Source: Bursaphelenchus xylophilus
Lineage: Eukaryota > Nematoda > Chromadorea > Rhabditida > Aphelenchoididae
Reading direction: 5' to 3'
Assembly (NCBI GenBank): GCA_904066235.2
Contig: CAJFCV020000006.1
Coordinates: 5,394,001-5,458,000, forward strand
Length of the DNA: 64,000 nucleotides
The notes beneath the pieces are model-generated. The model had not been told where the DNA came from. It was given only the letters and a program-made list of their open reading frames with translations, and searched no databases. Below, one piece after another: positions 58,237-64,000 of this stretch; position 1 is the first letter of the stretch, and every line of letters starts with the position of its first letter. The translations under genes were made by a program, and so were the position numbers.

Positions 58237-59460
58237 ATGGTTTCAGCTAAATCAGCCGGTTTCTTGGCTGTGGGATCTTCCCTGGCCGCTCTCATTACGG
58301 TATTTATATATTTGCCGGCGTTGATTATGAGAATTGGCGAGATTAATGCGCAGGTAAGGCCAGAGTATCACGTATAATATTATTTTTTTTGAAAAAAGGT
58401 GTAAAACACGTTTTGCAGTTGAAAGTGGACACAGAAGAGTTCCGATCGATTGCTGACGAAGCCTGGTCTGATATGTTGAGAGCCAAGAAAGTGAAAGGAT
58501 TCATGAGACCTCGTCGTCAGGCTTACGGGGAGGCTAAAGTCTATGGAGAAGTTAAAGGATACGGGGAGGCCAAACAATATGGAGGAGGGTACTCGAAGCC
58601 TGAAACTTATGGGACTACCGGGCCTTCTTGTTCTTGCAATGCCCAGAACAGTTGTCCCGCTGGTCCTCCAGGCCCACCAGGAAAGGCGGGAGAAGACGGA
58701 GTGCCCGGCTCGAGAGGCCCGGCTGGAGCTCCAGGACTTCCTGGAAATGCTCCACCAGTCACTGTGGATCCGGTAAGAACATCTTCACAGTTTCCAGTAA
58801 CTCTGCTTTACTTTTATGTTATTTTATTGTTTTTAGAATACGGGATGCCGTGTCTGTCCTCATGGTCCTCGTGGTCCAGGTGGTCCGGCCGGAGATGCTG
58901 GAATTGACGGACCTGACGGCTACCCAGGCCCTGCGGGAAGAAATGGCGAGAACGGACGTCCAGGATACCCTGGAAACGCTGGCATCCCCGGAGAACCCGG
59001 AGCTCCGGGCAAATCGGGAGAACAAGGCGCCCCAGGCAAGAATGGAGTCCGTGGTCAGAAGGGGCCGCCAGGAAGGAAGGGAGACTCCGGACCGCCAGGA
59101 CAAAAGGGACCAGAGGGATATCCTGGTCCAGACGGAGCCAGAGGAAACGATGGAGCTCCGGGACCAGCTGGACCACCTGGTCAAGTAGGTGCACCTGGAT
59201 CGGAGGGTCAACCCGGGGTCCAAGGCCAGACTGGAGAGCCTGGCGAAGATGCGCAGTATTGCCCATGCCCAAATAGAAGTTCGGGAGTTGACAAACCCGC
59301 TTCTTATGATTCCCAACCAGTTCAGCCAACTTATGGAAATGGAAATTCGGGTGGTGGATATGGAGGAAACTCGAATGCCGGAGGCTACGGAACTCCCGCT
59401 CCGACCTATGAAAGTCATCCAGCTCCAGTTGATCAGAGCGCTTATAGACGTTTGGTATAA
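58237..59460 (+). CDS. Cuticle collagen
   Basis: Short collagen of the nematode cuticle type. Exon 1 (ATG 58237) gives MVSAKSAGFLAVGSSLAALI and a hydrophobic signal-anchor. Next come the non-collagenous region with the furin/subtilisin-like GFMRPRRQAYG and a Tyr/Gly/Glu-rich YGEAKVYGEVKGYGEAKQYG segment. The first Gly-X-Y block begins PAGPPGPPGKAGEDGVPG, flanked by Cys (CSCNAQNSC). A short interruption (NAPPVTVDP, then an intron) leads to CRVCPHGPRGP and a long Gly-X-Y block ending QTGEPGEDAQYCPCPN. The C-terminal non-collagenous part is Gly/Asn/Tyr-rich (GNGNSGGGYGGNSNAGGYG) and ends with YRRLV, stop at 59458-59460. The Cys pairs bordering Gly-X-Y blocks suit disulfide-linked trimers. A poly(A) signal-like AAAAATAAAAAG is near 59550. 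The individual collagen group is not assigned. Confidence 0.93.
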
Positions 59461-59808
59461 GCAAAAAAAAGCTATTTGATGTTGTGCTCGATGAAGTGAT
59501 ATACCTGATAAATCAGATATGATCTTACAAAACAATTGCATTAACATTAAAAATAAAAAGCCGGCACTTTATGTATCCTTCCAATATTAGATTACATTTT
59601 GTCGTCCATTTTCTCCAGAATTTTTAATAAGCATGTACATGGGCGTGAATAGATTAAGGAATTAGATTACAAGTAACGTGTGTCGCTTGGATACAAGCTC
59701 TATCACAAAACAGTTCGAGTTCAGAAACCTTATTCATGTTCTAATTTCATTACTCTATTGCTACAGCAATGACGCCGGCGTATCTTTATTTGAGTTAACG
59801 CCGTCTCT
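59461..59808. other. Short intergenic region after the collagen gene
   Basis: AT-rich, with an AATAAAAAG near 59548. No coding frame or distinctive motif was found. Confidence 0.4.
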
Positions 59809-61585
59809 ATGGACATGGTAGATGCTTTTACTGAGAAATTATCCAATATTCAGTTCGTTTTCGGCATTTTCCTCTGCTTTCTGGGCATTTATCACTACTG
59901 TGCGCAAATTTATTGCGTTTTATTTTTATTCAAACGACACTTGAGGCCTTATTTGTTCTTGGTGAATATGATATTTTGGCTGATTTTTATGGTTTCCAAT
60001 GTGCCTTACAACATTTATATTGCGACAAATTATAGTGGTAAGTTTGCTGGTGCAATGTATGTCTGCAATGGATAATTACCTAAATGTGTCTTTTGAATCT
60101 TGAAGTTTTACTAACAATCTGCAACTTATCCCTGTATCAGTCTCTAACAACTTCGGCTCTCACTTGCAAGTCGTAGCATATATATTAATCAATCTTTTTC
60201 CGAGAGACTACGGTAACGGAGGAGAGCCGGCTAGGCAAAAAATCCTCTTAAATTTATAAAACACGACTTTTGCTTGAAAGGGCAAGCCGAAACTTTCCGA
60301 TAGTCCTTGAGAGGCCCTACTCTCAAATTGACCCGAGTTTCAGTCAAGGCTTTATTCATCTCTAACTTTTAGCGACCGCCGAAACATTAGACACGAACTG
60401 GCTGTTTGCCTCAGGCGTCGTTCCCTACCTCTGCATACCCGCTCTTTCCTTGTCGATCACCATGATAATTTTGGATCGAATCGGGACCATTTTATTTCCC
60501 TTTGATCATTTTAAGATCCAAAAGTGGTTAATGATAGCCAGCATCCCAATCATCGCCTTTTCATGTTGTGTGGCCCTTTTCACAATATTGCCAGAGATAC
60601 CTTGGGGCGAGAAAAGTGGTGAGTTATGTGATTTTTGAGATGCTAATCGTAAATTTAGACAAACTCCAATTTTTTTTAACACGTTGAAACAGGAAGCCAA
60701 AAATGGCGGTAAATTTGAAATTCAAAAATATGTTAATTTGGCATTTGTTTTTACTTGTAAAACAAAGGTTACAACCAGTAGCTGCTTAAGAAATCTTTCG
60801 AGGCACGTAAAGGCTTCATAAATTCTGTTTTTTGTCCGCTTAAACAAGAAACACCTGTTCAAAAAAGAGTGTAACTAAGATAATATAATTTATTTCTTTC
60901 CAGACTGTATGGCCTTAGGGTGTTTGCTTCGAAAAAACAAAGGGATCCCGCAATTACTGAGTAAACTGGGGCTGGGGATGATCAACATCGGATGTGCCTT
61001 CCATTTTCTCATTTTATTCAGACAATCGCAGAGACGGAACAACAAATCGGAACTCTGGAAAAATGTAAGCAATAATAAAACTGGCGGAAAATAAAATTAG
61101 CAATCCTTTTGTCGTACCTTGAGCGCCTCTGGTAAAAAATGAAAAGTCTAAAGTGCATTGTGAATATTCTAAACGGGAGAACTTTTATTTCCAACCATTT
61201 CCAGGTGACCAAGATGACGTTCCTCCTTTTCCTCAACGAATTATTACTCAATGTACTCCCCAATCTGGCTATTCTCATAATTTATTTTGTAAGTCATTAT
61301 AATACTGTACTTATAAAACTTAAACATATATTTTTGTTACAGTATACCCGAGTGCCATTTGCTGAACTTGCGGGGCCTTATTTGATGACTTTGACTTGTA
61401 TCGAAGGGATCGTTACAGTACTCTTTTATCAGAATTCTCTGAAGAAACGGATCGAAATTATAAATCGAGAACGAGCGAGGAATGTGTCCATAAACAGAAT
61501 TGGGACAACTGGCACTAGAATTGTTGCTTGGACTTCCACAACCAGAACACACAGTAATTTCAAAGGATCGCTGTCGTTTACATAA
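59809..61585 (+). CDS. 7TM serpentine receptor-like protein, second copy
   Basis: Paralogue of the 56711 receptor. ATG 59809 opens MDMVDAFTEKLSNIQFVFGI with hydrophobic segments IFLCFLGIYHYCAQIYCVLF, YLFLVNMIFWLIFMVSNVPY, then after a 330-nt intron SLSITMIILDRIGTILFPFD (DRI at the TM3 end) and LMIASIPIIAFSCCVALFTI. A C-M-A-L-GC-LL segment at 60906-60930 aligns with CLSFGCML of the first receptor. Later parts are LLSKLGLGMINIGCAFHFLI, LLFLNELLLNVLPNLAILII, YLMTLTCIEGIVTVLFY and a basic tail (KKRIEIINRERARN). Stop at 61583-61585. Seven segments can be counted. The large intron near 60040-60370 holds a TAAAACACG resembling the foldback termini, but with no clear arms. Confidence 0.7.
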
Positions 61586-64000
61586 AGATTGGAGATAATA
61601 AACCTAAAATCTACCTCATTTACTCTCAAAAAAGGTCTTATTCCAGTCTGCGAACAGAAATTTTATGACTAAAAGTTTTGTTACAGTAACCAGCTCCTAT
61701 TACGCTCCAAAACTTCCCTGCCAAAACATTGTTTTAGGCCCCGAATCCAAGCGGAAATAACATCTTTATTGTTGAAAAGGGGCCAATGAATTGGCCCTCT
61801 TTTGTTTTTAAAGAGAATAATTGAGAGCCATACGGTAAGGGGAAGATTTGTGGCGCGTTATACGGTTCGTCGCTAACGGATAATGGGGGAATAGGCATAA
61901 CCCGGGGCTTGTTATCTCGGTTTCGTTGGATTTTGCCTTTTTAAAGTGTGTAAGTAGTACTGGTGATGGAGTACTGTATTTGCAGAAAGGAGAAGAAGTT
62001 CGAAAATTGAAGCGTATGCCTTGGCAACCCGTTGTCTTAATTCTGGCCAAGTTTTAGCCTCATCTATAATGACAACTTTAGTCATTGCCTTTCAAAATGT
62101 TTTTTCCTCTTGATTAGTGCAATTTACCTCCAAATAGACGCATCTGTAACCGATTCCCAGCACTTATTGCGCAGCACACATCCGGCTTTCATCCCCCAAC
62201 GACATGTTCACTTGACGGCCATTTAAACGCTCTTAAAGCCCGTTACCTTGTCCTGACATTGACTCGAAAATGCGCGGATTTCCGTTTTCTTAGCACTTCA
62301 AAATCATATATTTGATGGCAGGTATATGGCCTGACATATAAATGCTCCGTTTAGTGGTTTCAGTCTGTTTTTAGGCCGCTTTTATTTTGTCCCGGGGTCC
62401 TTTGGCCCAAGGCCATCTTGAGGTTGTTATGCAATCGGAATGGTGGTCCCAGGAAGGGAAATTGATCCAAGGAAGAAGATCAGCTAATTTCAGGACAATA
62501 GAAAGGGAAGCGGGGATTAATTGGGGGAGGTTTGGAGGGCAAAAAAGCGATATTATATTTGGGAACGCCATGGATAATGTAAAAAATGTAAGATTGCGCA
62601 AATTTCCTGGATTTATATTATGCGAATTTAGGAAACCCCCCTTTCCTGCTCTCCATTTGCATCTGTTTTTGAAGATTTGCAGTATTAAATCTGCCCTCAT
62701 GATTCATTTCTCATAATTATTGAGCCAATTATTTCTCCAAGATAAACTTCAATGAAAACTTTTAATGGGTTTTGGAATAGATTAGAGAGAGTTTCGCTTC
62801 TCATGGATAATGAGCTGTTTAATGGGCACCGGGAAACAGAGAGTTGCAGCAACATCAAGAAGAAAGAGAACAGGTATTCTCTCCCTCGCCCTTCTCAGCC
62901 GCGTAAATTCTCGGCCCCGGGACTGGGAACCGCCAGAAGTACCAAGGAGAAGGTGGAGGAGGTCTCTAATAATGCCAAATTATTCTAATCGCCAGAAAAA
63001 ACGTTGAAAATACCGAGCATTCGCTAAACCTTCAAAAAAATCTTGATGTGTGACATCCAGATTTTATTAAACTTTGGCCATTATGTTTCGGCCAAAACTC
63101 TCGACTTTTTAAGAGGTATATCTTTCCAGACCCTGCTGAAATATTCAAAAATATTTGCAGGCAAGAGACTATGGAAAATGAAGATTTTTTTTCAATTTTG
63201 TACGATACAGGTATATAATAAAAGATTTAGTAGTCAAATTAAATTACCTCCGCTCATAACAAATTCCCATTGTAATAACAGATCTGTAGTATAATTACAG
63301 CCAGCGCCTGGAGGGTTTTTCGGAAAAGAAAACACCGGAGTCAAGTGTTTATTTTAGCCTTCTAATTACAGTAACCCGGTTTTTGGGAGTTCCGGCGATT
63401 TATTGGGCTGTAAAAGAAACTGGGGTAATTTCAGGCTACTACAGGTAAATTTATTTAAAATCTAATCAATTAGTTGCCGATTTGTCGGAAATTGAGTTCG
63501 AAGTGGTTAGTCTGGTCTACCGTAAACCCCCCATATCTAAGCTCCTGTAATGGACTCCCAACTTTTTACGAGTTTTTCCCCCTCGATGATTCAGTTCATT
63601 TCGCACCTGATTTGACAAATGAGTTTATTCTTTTGTCGGGAGGGAACGGCTTCCTTCTTCTTCCTCCGAGGTGTCTATTTACCGAGAAAATTGGGCTGGT
63701 TACAAAACAGAATTCCATGGGACGATTAAAGACGGCGGCGCTGACTCTGGCCTTGACTAATCCCATTCCCCCCATTGTCCGCCGCTTCCGACGCGCGCAC
63801 CTCATTTATTTCTTCAAGTTTGGGGGGATAGAAGTCATCGAGGCCGCCGTTCAAAGGATTGTCATAAGTTTTAATGTACTCAGAATTGGTCTGGCAATGC
63901 TTGTTCTACTGTAATGCCCTCTCAACATATAATACTTTGGGATAAACCATAAAAAAGTACCCTTAAAACTAAATCCTTGTTTATATCATCTTACCGTAGG
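61586..64000. other. Downstream region with no supported gene
   Basis: About 2.4 kb. Frames near 62390-62990 and 63474-63914 have no domains and overlap on both strands. They could hide an exon of a neighbouring gene, but nothing links them. No repeats, tRNA or array seen. Confidence 0.4.

Noticed and set aside
58814..59547. Two long minus-strand frames over the collagen gene
   Set aside because: They are antisense to Gly-X-Y coding sequence, whose composition leaves the opposite frames open by chance.
60250..60300. TAAAACACG near a receptor intron as a third copy of the foldback terminus
   Set aside because: Only the first nine bases agree and no inverted partner was found in the intron.
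62387..62988. Overlapping frames near the right end
   Set aside because: Frames occur on both strands with no domains and no linked exons; could not be supported as genes.

Overview
The window is nematode nuclear DNA; the genus cannot be fixed from sequence alone. The evidence is genes split by very short introns (often 33-50 nt) with GTAAGT-type donors and TTTTAG/TTTCAG acceptors, likely spliced-leader acceptors a few bases before several start codons, and nematode gene families: MSP-domain protein, short cuticle collagen, PP1-like and CK1-like lineage-expanded enzymes, and serpentine receptors.

Layout. 0.2-5.2 kb: two minus-strand genes, a PP1-type phosphatase with an N-terminal extension and a long disordered protein. 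5.8-6.8 kb: an MSP-domain protein with Lys/Glu tails. 6.8-12.3 kb: gene-free. 12.3-14.4 kb: a membrane-anchored cathepsin B-like protease. 14.4-19.9 kb: gene-free except for a 1.3-kb foldback repeat. 19.9-23.0 kb: BTB-Kelch protein orthologous to IVNS1ABP. 23.7-31.0 kb: two tandem GT31-like glycosyltransferases, the second split by a 3.9-kb intron full of nested repeats and a retrotransposon fragment. 31.1-35.6 kb (minus): secreted PAN plus eleven-TSP1 protein. 36.7-38.3 kb: CK1-family kinase. 39.7-41.2 kb: coiled-coil protein. 43.9-45.9 kb: protein with a possible Ras-association/ubiquitin-like fold. 46.0-50.0 kb (minus): glutamate carboxypeptidase II, one intron of which is almost wholly a second foldback element. 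50.8-51.4 kb (minus): a possible small gene. 51.7-56.4 kb: three tandem paralogous single-pass membrane proteins of no family I recognise. 56.7-61.6 kb: two 7TM receptors flanking a cuticle collagen. 61.6-64 kb: nothing convincing.

The genes do not form one pathway. PP1-like, MSP and CK1-like families are often sperm-enriched in nematodes, which is a family-level hint only. The most novel material is the tandem membrane-protein trio (51.7-56.4 kb), possibly with secreted and membrane isoforms in its first member, and the foldback elements, two of which (26.2-28.0 and 47.1-48.6 kb) share termini and an internal module and both sit within about 15 nt of a 5' splice site.
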